Shown here one piece after another: positions 46,706 through 58,200 of a DNA stretch of 64,000 bases. Where the stretch lies: contig CM069871.1 of assembly GCA_036172665.1 (NCBI GenBank), positions 61,254,713 to 61,318,712 on the forward strand. The letters are read 5' to 3'. The notes beneath the pieces were generated by a model. That model was not told the origin of the DNA. It saw only the letters and a program-made list of their open reading frames with translations, and did not search any database. Numbering within the stretch: position 1 is the first letter of the stretch; the number at the start of each line of letters is the position of its first letter. The DNA is from Prosopocoilus inquinatus (lineage: Eukaryota > Arthropoda > Insecta > Coleoptera > Lucanidae). Both the position numbers and the translations under genes were made by a program.

Positions 46706-48003
46706 TATATCAATTTTGATACAAAGTGAAGGAGATAGACTACCATAGTGAATGTTTCTTGATTGATTCGACACTTCTGTGATCAGTTATTCGCAAATTT
46801 CATACAAAAAAATATCACCGTATCATACAAGCGTACACACCGTACAATGAGTCCCAGACTTCGAGAAAAGTACGAAACTGTCCCTTTTTTTATCAAAAAA
46901 ATGTCTTAACAAAAGTGTAGATTTACATTTCGGTTAATTCAAAATTATTTTCAAATATGTATACAGGTTGTTCATTTAATAAGTTACAAATCGATCTTAT
47001 TATTTTTGTCCTTGTTGTTCTTATTTTCCTTTGTACTATTTTTAAAGTTTCCTGTTGTTTTTTTAACTTATTTTCCAATGAAATTCTTGAATTTTCTGAA
47101 CTTATGTAAGTTGCAAATTGCAATATATTTCTTTTATGGCGAATCAATTTTTGTTTATGAGCTGACGATATTGGCTCTTCTAAGTTATGAATCAAATTTT
47201 CTTTAATGAGCCCTACTTTGGATGCCAAATTATGTGTTGTTATAGATTATGAGGTGTGGATGCTTTGCTCGATTATTGAGTTCTTTGTAATGTAGATTGT
47301 TGTTTGTAAGAAAAGGAAAAGTTCATAACCTCATGTTAACTACATCTTGTTTATCGTTATTCTTTTGTGTTTGGAGAATCCAATCTTCATCCCCTTTTGT
47401 TCCCAATTTTTTAAAACAATCCCTAATGCAAAGTTGGATCTCGATTTTCTCTGTTAGTAGCGCCCTGGGTTTTGGATGGAAAGTCAGAAATCGATTTTCT
47501 AAAATGTTTTCAACGGTTGCTCGCATGGTGTTTTAAATGTATTTTCAGAATTCTCGAAAATGCTTCATTCGCCCTTTTCCTCTTTTCGGTTTTATTTGGA
47601 CTTCAGATAAAGAAAAAACTTTACTTACGAGAATATCTCAAACAAAAATAATAAAAAACGTAAAATTTAGTTTACAATACAGTTTAGGAAAAAAAAATAC
47701 AAAAATATATTAAACGAAAATGTGATATTTTCGAAAATATCCTGTAAAAAAGTGAAGGAGAGACAGGCTACCACAGTGAATGTTCATTGGTGATGGTCTC
47801 TGTTATTCTGTAGAAGATTTTATATAAAATCTTGCAGGATATCATACGGGTCTTAGCAATTTATGATCTACAAAAGTATTTTTTGATATTTTTGTTATTC
47901 CTCGTCGATCCAGCTACCACGTATGTATGTACCTAAATGAACGGAAATAGCATTCTCTTTTAATGTCGTCACCGCACGGTAAAAGACACGTGTCTCATTT
48001 CAG
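46706..48003. other. Region with a decayed Lys/Glu-rich open frame
   Basis: Two - strand open frames in different phases, 47526-47323 (begins MRATVENILENRFLTFHPKP) and 47228-46923, could be parts of one frameshifted reading frame. I recognise no family. The motif gtgaaggaga..aggctaccacagtgaatg occurs on both sides (about 46725 and 47752) as a direct repeat, as if bounding an element. Confidence 0.4.
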
Positions 48004-48142
48004 GTGCAGTGTTGGTGTTGTCCTAGTGCGCGTTGTACGGCCCTCCTGCCGTCGTCGGTGTCTCGTTCACGTGTAGCGTCCATTTGCTGGGAGCACTACT
48101 GAGATTTAGCCACTTTGTATGCGACTTCTGCACCTAGGCATG
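48004..48142 (+). other. Candidate exon ending in ATG plus splice donor
   Basis: A GC-richer 139-bp segment follows catttcag and ends ggcATG with gtaagtaag directly after. If used, the start codon would be the last codon of the exon and the gene would continue beyond a long intron, on the + strand. This is inference from splice signals and composition only; no downstream exon is seen. Confidence 0.3.
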
Positions 48143-49360
48143 GTAAGTAAGAACCGTACTGCTTTAATTTATCAGATATCGAACATCCTGATGATCAATT
48201 CTAGGAATTGTTTTGCTCCAATTATCCTAATTCGATTATGCATTATGTAGGGTGATTCAGAATAAGTTTCCGACACGTTAGGAAGGTGTTCACTAAGGTC
48301 ATTCATGCAAGTGCGAAATTGTAAGAAATAAATTTCTAAAATCAATCTCCTTTGAATCCAAAATGGAAATCATCACTCATTTCTTACGTATACAATCACA
48401 AGTTCGAAATTCAAATGAATGTATTGCGTATTATACATTTTTTCCGCAGAAAGCCATAAATAAGAACGTTTTCCAGTTTCATTGCAAGGTAAACGCTGTT
48501 TCGTTCTATTCCACATGAGTTCATTGCTCTTGTGACACAATACAGCTATATTAGTGCCCATCAACCAATTTATCTCAAAACCTCTCTCCATGCATATAGA
48601 CTTTGTTTTCTTTTTCTGTGTACTACCTGCGGTTGACGGGTCGGACACTTATTTTGAATCATCCAGTACAGGCAAAAGCTAGATCGGTGGATTAGCTGCA
48701 GGAAACGTACTAGGAAAATGGTTGTTTTATTTCTGTACAATGGGGACCCTTGAAAACTGATCCACTGGCAATTGACATTAATGTCAAAAATTCGACAATT
48801 TGTAATGTGTAAACCAAACCTTCATCTATCATTTTGATAACTCTGTGAAATTTGACAGACAGGATACAGACTAGCAAAACGCAGCAGATACACGCTTACA
48901 TTTAAACCTAATTTACTTGAAAATGGTGCGGTTTATCGATATGCAATAAGAGAACCTTTTTTTTTGTGCCAGGTAGTCTGAGGAATATTTGCGTCACAAA
49001 ATGTTGACGAAATATGTGAAACCTGGAAAATTATCGAGGAAATACTGAGTCACCCGTTCATATTACCTCTGAAAAAGGAGGGAGGATCCAACAAATATGT
49101 TATTAACGCGCATATAGGTGCCTTATATTTGAGTTTAAAATATCACCTTGATAACTTAAAGGATCCAGAAGATATTGGCAAAAAACAAAATTTTCACCCC
49201 TCTTTCAGGGCTTATAACTCCCTTATTATTCACTTTTGGAAAAAAAAATTATATAAAAAGATAACCTAATTTTTCGATGTTCTATTCACCCTGTAAAGTT
49301 CGGGAGACATTTCTGAATCACGGTGTATATTACTCCTATTTCTTTATCTTGAATGTTATA

Positions 49361-49403
49361 TTTCTACTGACGATGTTGCACTTTTGCGAAACCGGTCTAG
49401 AAA
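49361..49403 (+). ncRNA. Hammerhead-ribozyme-like motif, class 2, copy b
   Basis: Same arrangement as 41997-42036: TTTCTA/TAGAAA helix I, CTGACGA and GAAACCGGTC. Two extra T lie before the GCA stem (CGATGTTGCA). Confidence 0.4.
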
Positions 49404-50940
49404 GAAAATAAAAAATATACAAAATGCAATTAAAGACTTTTCATATTATTATTGATTATTAATAACTGCAAATATAATGGAGAACGTATCTAATAAATTT
49501 ATGTATTTTTTTTTAATTTTCTCCTGTATTAATGGAGAAAAATATTGAATTACTTTTAATAACCCTATACAATTAATTTCAATAACACATCTGACTGTTT
49601 AAAAACTAATAAACAGTGATTTCTCAAAAGAAAAAAAAAACAAGTTGTAGTATAGGCAGCCCAATATACGCACTCGTTTGTGTAATTGCCTACACTGAAG
49701 ACCCTAAGAACACTTTTTGTTGAAAAATGTGAAAACTAATTGAGGATTCATCGAGATTAGGCAATTTTCCTGCTTTTTAAATATTTAAAAGAATTTTCCA
49801 TTTTCTTTCTTATTTCAGAAAAGAAGTTTGTACTTTTAGCAGTTATACAAAAATTGCTAATTTAAGAAGTAGTTTATGTTAACGCAGAAAATTATTAAAT
49901 TACTTTATAAAGGCTAATATATTAAAAGTTTTGCTCCAAGTATCCTAATTCGATTATGTGTTATACAGGGTGATTCAGAATAAGTTTCCGACACATTAAG
50001 AACGTGTTCACTAAGGTCATTCATGCAAGTGCAAAATTGCAAGAAATAAATCTATCAAAGGCATTTAAAAAATCAACCTCCTTTGAATCAAAAATGGAAA
50101 TCATGATTCATTTCTTACGTATACAATTACCGTCCGAAAGTCGAATGAATGAATTTCATTTCGAGTAAGCTCTACTGCTTTGTTCTACTCCACGCGAGTT
50201 CAATGCTCATGTGAAAGCAATACAGCTGTACTAGTGCCCATCAACCAATTTATATCTAAATTTTCAATGCATTTTATCTCAAAAACTATGAATATTAGCT
50301 CCCCCCATGCATATAGACTTTCTGTTTTCTTTTTCTGTGTACTACCTGCGGTTGACGGGTCGCACACTTATTTTGAATCATCCAGTACAGGCAAAAGCTA
50401 GATTGGTGGATTCGCTGCAGGAAACGTACTAGGAAAATGGTTGTTTCATTTCGGTACAATGGGGACCCTTGAAAACTGGCCCACTGGCAATTGACATTTA
50501 TGTCAAAAATCCGACAATTTGTCATGTGTTAACCAAACCTTCAATTATCATTTTGTGACTTGCCAAATTTAACAGAGTCGCAAAGTTTTGACGAAATATG
50601 TAAAACCTGAAAAATTAGAGAGGAAATATTGAAAGTCACCCCTCAAACTATCCCTAAAAAAGGAGGTAGGATCCAACAAATATGTTGCTAATGCGCAGAT
50701 ACGTGCCTTATACTTGAGTTTGAAATATCACTTTGATAACTTAAAGGATCCAGAAAATATTGGCAAAAAACAAAATTTTTCACCCCTCTTTCAGGACTTA
50801 TCACTCCCTTATTATTCACTTTTGGAAGAAAATTTATGTGAAAGCCTAATTTTTCGATGTTCTATTCACCCTGTAAAGTTCGGGAGAGATTTCTGAATCA
50901 CGATGTATGTTACTCCTATTTCTTTATCTTGAATGTTATG

Positions 50941-50980
50941 TTTCTACTGACTATGCACTTTTGCGAAACCGGTCTAGAAA
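50941..50980 (+). ncRNA. Hammerhead-ribozyme-like motif, class 2, copy c (core mutated)
   Basis: Helix I strands TTTCTA/TAGAAA are kept, but the core reads CTGACTA, losing the essential G, so this copy is probably inactive. Confidence 0.4.
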
Positions 50981-52110
50981 GAAAATAAAAAAATATACAA
51001 AATGCAGTTGAAGACTTCTCATATTATTATTGATTGTTAATAACTGCAAATATCATGGAGAACATATCTAATCTTTTTTTAAATTTTCACCTGTATTAAT
51101 GGAGAAAAATATTGAATTACTGTTAAGAAACCCTAAATAATTAATTTCAATAACACATCTGACTGTTTAAAAACTAATAAACAGTGATTTTTTCCAAAAA
51201 AAAAAAGGAAGATGTAGTATAGGCAGCCCAATATACGCACTCGTTTGTATAATTGCCTACAATGAAGACTCTAAAAACATTTTTTTTTTTTTTTGTTAAA
51301 AAAGGTGAAAACGAATTCAGAATTCATCGGAGATTAGGCAATTTTCCTATTTTTTAAATATTCAAAACAATTTTCCATTTTCTTTCTTATTTCAGAAAAG
51401 AAATTTGTACTTTTAGCAGTTGTACAAAAGTTACTAATTTAAGAAGTAGTTTATGTTAAAGCAGAAATTTTTTAAATTACTTTGATAATGGCTATTAAAA
51501 GTAAAAGTTTGGCTCCAAGTATCCTAATTCGAATATGTATTATACAGGGTGATTCAGAATAAGTTTCCGACACATTAGGAACGTGTTCACTAAGGTCATT
51601 CATGCCAGTGCGAAATTGCAAGAAATAAATCTATCAGAAGCATTTCAAAAATCAACCTTCTTACGTATACAATCACAAGTCCGAAATTCGAATGAATGAA
51701 TTGCGTATTATACATTTTTTTCCGCAGAAAGCCGTAAATAAGAACGTTTTACAATTTTATTTCAAGGTAAACGCTAGTGCTTTGTTCTATTCCACGTGAG
51801 TTCAATACTGTACTAGCGCCATCAACCAATTTATATCTGAATCTTCAATGCATTTTATCTCAAAAACTATGAATATTAGCAGCCTCTCCCCCATGCATAC
51901 ACCATGCATACAGACTTTTTGTGTTCTTTTTCTGGTTGACGGGTCGAACACTTATTTTGAATCATTCAGTACAGGCAAAAGCTAGATTGGTGCATTCGCT
52001 GCAGGAAACGTACTAGGAAAATGGTTGTTTTATTTCGGTACACTCACAATTGACATTAATGTCAAAAATTCGACAATTTGTAATGTGTACCATCTTTCAT
52101 TTTGATGATT

Positions 52111-54536
52111 CTGTCTAATTTGACAAGTCTATAGCAGGAATTAGAGTACTTTGAGTGGCGATGGCGGTTGGAAACTTCAGATTTAAGATCAGTTTACACC
52201 ATCAAAACATTGTACTTGTCAGAGTGTACCAGTTTTTAAAGGCCGCAACTGTACAAATACAAAAATGAGAATGTATTGTCAAAATGGATTCCCTTGCCTA
52301 GGTTTATGATAGAGGGACATCTCTTTTGCATTTCATACTCTCTATTGTCTATCGCTTTTGACAATACATTTAATACGCCAGTTATTAAATCTGTGGAAAC
52401 TAAAAATAATAAGCGTTGTTCAAGATGGTTTTTTTTTTCAAAAAGCGTCACGAATTATGATTTCTACTGTACATACACATAAAAGATTGTGGAAATCCAC
52501 AATTTAGACGGTATATTAAAAGAAAACGTTAGTCAAATGAAAAAAGGCGGGGTATTGTTTTTCTCTTCCTAGACTTTTGATATAGTCACGAAAGGCCCCG
52601 TTTTATTACCAGCCAGTTATGGTTGTGAGGGTTGCACGTGTAGCCACTTTACGAAGTCACCCTCCTCTGTTCGCAGAGGTTAGTGACCGAACTAAGCATG
52701 GGTCCCGGGCAAGATCCATACGCTCGGCTATAACATAACATAACCCCCCCGTCTGATACCAACGACCTTGCGCCTCCCTCCCAGCCCATTTGCATGAACA
52801 ATTTTCAAATTTGAATAGAATGCGTGGCTTATATGTGAGCCGTCATTTTGTAATCTTTGCTTTAGGGCTTTGTAATAAATTATTAGGATAGATAGATACG
52901 TGCGGCCTTCAGACTTTCAGCTTTATCAATCGTTCGAGATAATATTTATCCGCAGAAAAGTTACAAAAAAATTATTAATTACTGTTCGCTAATTAATTGT
53001 AATTGCTCTCGGGGAATATCTATTTTTATACCGTTGCATAAACATATTCAAGCTTGAATGTATTTTAAGAATCTTTCTTGCTAGGCTAGACAGAAAATGT
53101 GGAGTATTGTCATACTGTAATAATAATTAATAATAATGAAGATAACATTTATTGTTAGTCTAGCAAAGGCTACTTATTCGTTATAGTGAATAAATAAACT
53201 CGATTATCGTTATTTTTACACAGCACAAATAACATATAAACCTACACGATGCGTTTGAAGGACAAAATAGAGTTCAAAAAAGTCTTAAAGTCAATGATGA
53301 ACGCTTTCTATATTTGTTGTATTCTAAGCATGCATTTTATCAAGGCGCAGTTTATAACGCGACTTGATAAAATACGTATTACTATACAGCAACGGTATTG
53401 TAAATGAATCATTCTAATGAATGAGGTTTTTGATTACATCTGGTATTTTGTGAAACGTTGTATTATTTTAATATGTAAATTCGGCATATATGGAATAGAC
53501 CGGCTGATATGGAATATCCGGTATTTTTGAAATAAGAGGAGCCATCTGTTAAACGACTCCGGCATTAACATGAATTTCGGTATTGTAGGTTACTACTACA
53601 GGGATTCTTAGCCGGTAAGATTGCATAACTTTACAGTACATGATTTTGTGAATTTGTCGTTTTGGAAGCTTTCGCGCGGTACCAGGAAAATGTATTTTGG
53701 CGTATTTTTTTAAATAAAAGTGTTCGTATTTCATTGTGAGAAGTTAGGCTTCCACTTTTTAATAATCAAGTCACAGGCTTGCAAACCTTACGATCCTTAC
53801 AAGTGAACATACATAGAATCGATCTACAGTTCAAGTTTAAAGTTGTTAAAACAAAAAGAAAGCTTGTTTTCGTTTTCTTAAAGTACCCGTAATTTAAAAT
53901 ATCCTTTGGTCCTATGTTATGAAAACGAGCTTTGATTAAATAAACTAATTTAAAGTTTCTAACCTAAAACTTGTCTCTCTTACTCTTTACTGTGTAGGTA
54001 AAGACATCGTTATTCAATAAAATAAGAGAGTAAAATAATTTTTATTTATAACAGGAAGATACAGTCAAACATTCTTAAAATATTATTGGTAGATAATAAT
54101 AACAAACGGCGAAGCGAATGGTGAAAAAATGTTTTTTTTTTTAAATTCGGAGCCTGCAATTTCTGAAAAGTGTTAAAAAATGAAAATTAATTGAAATGAA
54201 CTTCTATAAAACGTTATATAAAATTAAACAAAAGCCAAAATACACTAATCTTGAGTATTTATAGATCATTCAGCTGACCGTTTGCCTCTGATCACATAAA
54301 ATAAACTGATGAATTGACAACCGTAAGGTCCAGAAGGATCTTCTTACTAGTATCTTTGTACGAGTATTATGTATTAACTCAGACCTTATTGTTTTAATTC
54401 GTTGTTTTTTTTATTCAACGAATACCGCTTTGCTTTTTTTTTTTAAATAAATTGTACTTTATTTTATTTTTTCATTTAACTAGTCTCCTCTATTTTTGTA
54501 CTAGAATACTAAAGGAGACTGTGGTTTAAGAAATAG
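52111..54536. other. Intergenic; possible SINE-like segment near 52600-52745
   Basis: The segment gaccgaactaagcatgggtc, then ccgggcaagatccatac, ends in a short (ataac)n tail. It resembles the 5S-rRNA internal promoter (ACCGAA..TAAGCA..CGGGC), as in 5S-derived SINEs. The match is short. A small hairpin agtctcct...aggagact lies at about 54482-54520. No gene is recognised. Confidence 0.35.
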
Positions 54537-55216
54537 TTGAAAATTAATCTTCGCCCACAGTAATTTTATATCCATAGACACGTATTTCGGCAGCTAAACT
54601 GCCATCTTCAGTACGCTACCAACTTAAAAGCACTTAAAGAGTTCTAAAAACAACCTAATCATCCTAATAAAATCGTAAAAATGTAAAAACTAACAACAAT
54701 CTAATCATCCTAAAAGATATATATGTCTAAATGTAAGTAAATATAAATTAATATGTAAATGTCAAAAATTAACCGTCAGAAAAACCTCACGAATAAGAGC
54801 TAACCAAACAACATGGAAATACGGAAATAAATAGACCAAAGACCCGAAAAAACTTCTTATTCTAACGAATAAATAAGTATATTATTATTTATTCCTTAGA
54901 ATAAATTTTTTTTTCGGGTCTTTGGACTATCTATTTCCGTGTTGTTTGGTTAGCTCTTATTCGTAAGGTTTTTCTGACGGTTAATTTTTGATATTTACAT
55001 GTTAATTTATTTTTACTTACATTTACACATATATATCTTTTAGGATGTTTAGATTATTGTTAGTTTTTACATTTTTATGATTTTATTAGGCTGATTAGGT
55101 TGTTTTTAGATCTTTTTAAGTGCTTTTAAGTTGGTAGCGTACTGAAGATGGCAGCTTAGCTGCTGAAATACGTATCTACGGATATAAAATTATTGTGGGC
55201 GGAGATTAATTTTCAA
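54537..55216. mobile_element. 680-bp palindrome with head-to-head hammerhead-like motifs
   Basis: The ends are ttgaaaattaatc and gattaattttcaa, and arms of about 330 bp are near-perfect complements meeting near 54880. Each arm carries, pointing inward-to-outward on its own strand, CTGAAGA-T-GGCAG...CTGC(C/T)-GAAA-TACGT: the right arm at 55138-55180 (+) and the left arm at about 54577-54615 (-). No coding sequence or clear target duplication was found. Confidence 0.8.
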
Positions 55217-57390
55217 TTATCAATTTTTTTGTAATCAAAACTTAATGAGCTGACATTGTTTTCTTTTTGTCAATCAAAATCTTTAATAGGTGTATGTTGC
55301 AAGGTTGCGACGATTTAAATCAGTTTAATGATTTAAATCAATTCATCGTCGGTACGTGCTATTGATAACTTTAAAATGTTTATGTTGTTAATACACCGTG
55401 CCAAAAAAAATATTACTAGAGAAGTAACATCGGATGGAAACATCGATTTTCAAAAAACATCAGAAAAACGAAAAGAAGAAAATTAAAAAAATACTTCTAA
55501 ATTCTGAACAAAACAACTTAATAATAGATAAATTGTTTAAAAACAATAAACAAAGTAATAGAAAAAACTTTAAACCTCTGAAATAAACGAGGTTATCATA
55601 CCCAAGCTCATTACGGACATATTTTCATTGAAGCCTTGAATTCTAGAAAAGATTGACATATCAGCTTTTGCCATTGAAACCACAGAAATTTTATATTGTG
55701 TGTGATTCATCGTCGTTTTTCTTTTTTTTTTTCAATGAAGTATTGTTAAAAAATTTTTTCTTACCTCTACGACGAACCCTTATTATTCTCGTCCAATTTG
55801 ACTTGTCGGTGTTTTCGTCAATCTATTTTTACGGTCATTTAAATCGAAAACAGCAAAGGGAAAAAGTTATATACTGAAAATGACATAAAACGAAAATTTA
55901 AAAAAATTATTTTTATTCTTGGAAAAACTCTGAATTAGAAGATTCAGCTTCTTTTGTTATGCAATCGATCAATTTAATTTTTTGTTTTTTCTGTTTCTTT
56001 TTGACTGATTGACGCTGACAATGTTTATGGCATCAACATTTTATTTTAAATCGCTCCTCTGTTATTATACTTAATTTTTTGATTTTATTTTAATTAATTG
56101 GCTGTCCTTTGAGTTTTTTAAGCGGGATCAGACCTTTTTTTATCTTCTCTGTATTATTGGTTGTCTTTTGCAATTGATCCATTTTTCATTAATTTTAAAT
56201 CCAAAAAATTAAAATTAAGTATACAGTGATGGGCAAAAAGGTATGGTAGTACATAAATATTTTTTTTCCCTTATTGTTAGCTGCATTAATATTAATAGTA
56301 ATTATTTCTCCTGTAGATATTAAGGACTTATATTTCTAGTTTGCTTTTTCTTGTTATCAAAGCAGGGCCTTTAATATTGTGCTTTAAAATGCGTTGATAG
56401 AATTTAACAATAAATGTACAAACTAATACCTTTTTTAATGCTCTAATTTAATTCATTCATCATCTTATGTTTGTTAATTGCTTCCCTTCATTGTTTCTTC
56501 TTTTCTTGTCCTTTGTTAAAATTAATTTTCTGAATTCTTTATTACTGAAACTGATCTCTGCTGTCTGATCAATCGTTATTGTGCAAATGAGTAGGAGACT
56601 AGTTCAGCAAATTAAATTTAAAAGATAAAGTGCCTCAAGTCGATTTCTGCTGGAGAGGTTATGGAGAGATTATCCTCCGATTGCACCAGTTAAAAACTTC
56701 TTGAAGTGCTTTCACCAGTCAAAAGCTCCATGAAGTGGTCTATTGAGGATGACACTTTATAATCTAGCTTCTATATTTTCAAAAATAAATTTATTTCTTC
56801 CCCGCTCGTTTTTTTTTCAAAGAGGAAAGGAATGATAAAAGAAGAAAGGAGAGGAAAAGGGTATATGATGAAAAATGTTAAGGGCAGGAAATTAATCAAA
56901 AATTTTGGATGGAGGACTTAGGACTATCCTTCAAAGCTTTGTTAAAAGGTTTTGACGTTATGGTTGTGACCAGTGACGTTCGGTTTAGATTTATCGCTTC
57001 TCACCACCTTTACGGCGCTAACCCAGTGCTTCCATTATTTTTGTTGGTTAGTCCAATTGGATCACTGTGAGTTTGTCAGTATAAATTAAGTTGAATTTCA
57101 TTGCCGAGTATAACAGACCCCTGTTCAATATGATGGTGGTGGGAGGTAATCACTGACATTTCAATATTTTCTGCTTGTCTCCTCTGTTTATGACATTGAC
57201 AGAAAAAATCTAGAAATAACTAAAATTATAAATGATAACAAATTACTTGAGTTCGTATCTCACTTGATGGGTTACCAACTGAATTTGAAATGGAGTTCAC
57301 TTTTAACAGCTGACTTTTTTTGCACGCACACAATTGTACATGTACCAGGTTTTCGAACCCTTCCCCCGGCCTTTTTAATCATACGCAAAT
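55217..57390. other. AT-rich intergenic stretch, nothing recognised
   Basis: Low-complexity T/A-rich DNA with no domain-bearing frame. Compositional similarity to the T-rich array (ttgactgattgacg near 56000) is weak. Confidence 0.45.
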
Positions 57391-57403
57391 TTTTTTCACC
57401 CCT

Positions 57404-57745
57404 TTAGTAAACTGGTGCGGCCGCCAAGGCCCCGCACGGCAGACGGATCGATGCCGAGCCAGAAGGGCTCGTGGAACAAGCGCACATCCCCTTTAAGAGA
57501 CGGTCCGACATGCCAGTGAAGAGTGAAACTTGCTGATATCGATCTCCTTCTGCGTGCAGAACAGACATTCCTCGTGTATCGATTTGCGGTCTTGCTTGCT
57601 TTTGTGTCAGATTTAAAGTCGGAGGGCACATTTTTGACCTCGTGAAATATATTCCTTTTATGTTAAAAATAACTTTCGGTTTCTCACCGATAAATTCCCT
57701 CGCGTTTTTATTGCCTGAGACATAAGGACTTGGGATTCTCTGCAA
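57404..57745 (-). other. GC-rich island with overlapping open frames, candidate exon(s)
   Basis: In a very AT-rich neighbourhood, 57405-57540 is GC-rich and largely open in more than one - strand frame. On the - strand a good acceptor (ttcttttcgtttgcag) precedes RIPSPYVSGNKNAREFIG, and a donor (gtgagaaacc) follows 52 nt later. No family is recognised, so this may be a real exon or a GC-rich repeat. Confidence 0.3.
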
Positions 57746-57962
57746 ACGAAAAGAAACACCTGCTGAGTTAATAGCTAGCTGACTGAGTTAATTAGATTTC
57801 TTTGAAATTGATTAATTAATTGAATGGCAAGAGTTTATTCTAATTGAACGGTTCTTCGTTTAATCATCACCATAATCATTATCATCATGAATAGTGTTGT
57901 ACGTACAGTGAAATTAGTGAAAAGAAGTCCATCCCTTATTGGTAATATGAGTACTACTGTTT

Positions 57963-58200
57963 TCATCCATATTTTTTTAATGAAAAGCTTAAGTTGCAAC
58001 ATCCTGCGATCTTTTTTTGACCTGATATTGCATTAGGATTGACAAACTGAAGCCAGTTTTCTACATAACAAGTCATCCCAAACAAGGCTTCTGCTGACGA
58101 AGCCTCAAATAGGGCTGAAACAGCTGTACAGAGGGTGCTTGAGGTATCCACTGCAATCACAAACGATTTGCAACAAACATTTTCATATTTTTTTAAAATA
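57963..58200 (+). repeat. Hammerhead-associated repeat, copy 3 (core intact)
   Basis: Carries the full hammerhead at 58088-58134 and then tCCACTGCAATCACAAACGAT, the block shared by all four copies. An upstream segment (tttttgacctgatattgc) is also shared with the copy at 59335-59450. Confidence 0.7.
58088..58134 (+). ncRNA. Type I hammerhead ribozyme, complete core
   Basis: Helix I strands CTTCTG (58088-58093) and CAGAGG (58129-58134) pair over 6 bp with one G-U. The core CTGACGA is at 58094-58100, and helix II AGCCT/GGGCT has loop CAAATA (58101-58116). GAAA follows at 58117-58120. Helix III is minimal (A-U, C-G around AGCT). Expected cleavage is after A58128 (GUA). All catalytic-core letters of the hammerhead consensus are present without insertions. 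The arrangement and the CAAATA loop resemble the Schistosoma satellite hammerhead and those of Penelope-like elements. A short helix III usually implies activity as a tandem or dimer. Function is inferred, not shown. Confidence 0.6.

Larger units (their letters stand above)
48210..52110 (+). repeat. Tandem array of about 1.6-1.7-kb units (two full, one truncated)
   Basis: Units start near 48210, 49929 and 51508, each with ctcca(a/g)tatcctaattcg followed by cagggtgattcagaataagt. The third stops near 52110. Within a unit the CAGGGTGATTC end is matched by an inverted ctgaatcacggtg (about 49325, 50905) next to TA, so each unit contains a TA-flanked element of roughly 0.9-1.1 kb. Another inverted copy of the end (cttattttgaatcatcc) lies about 400 bp in. 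Open frames here are not conserved between units. Confidence 0.85.

Noticed and set aside
48373..50525. Open frames within the tandem units (48648-48373, 50180-50401, 50525-50295, 50714-50896)
   Set aside because: They differ between units that are otherwise similar, so coding is not conserved.
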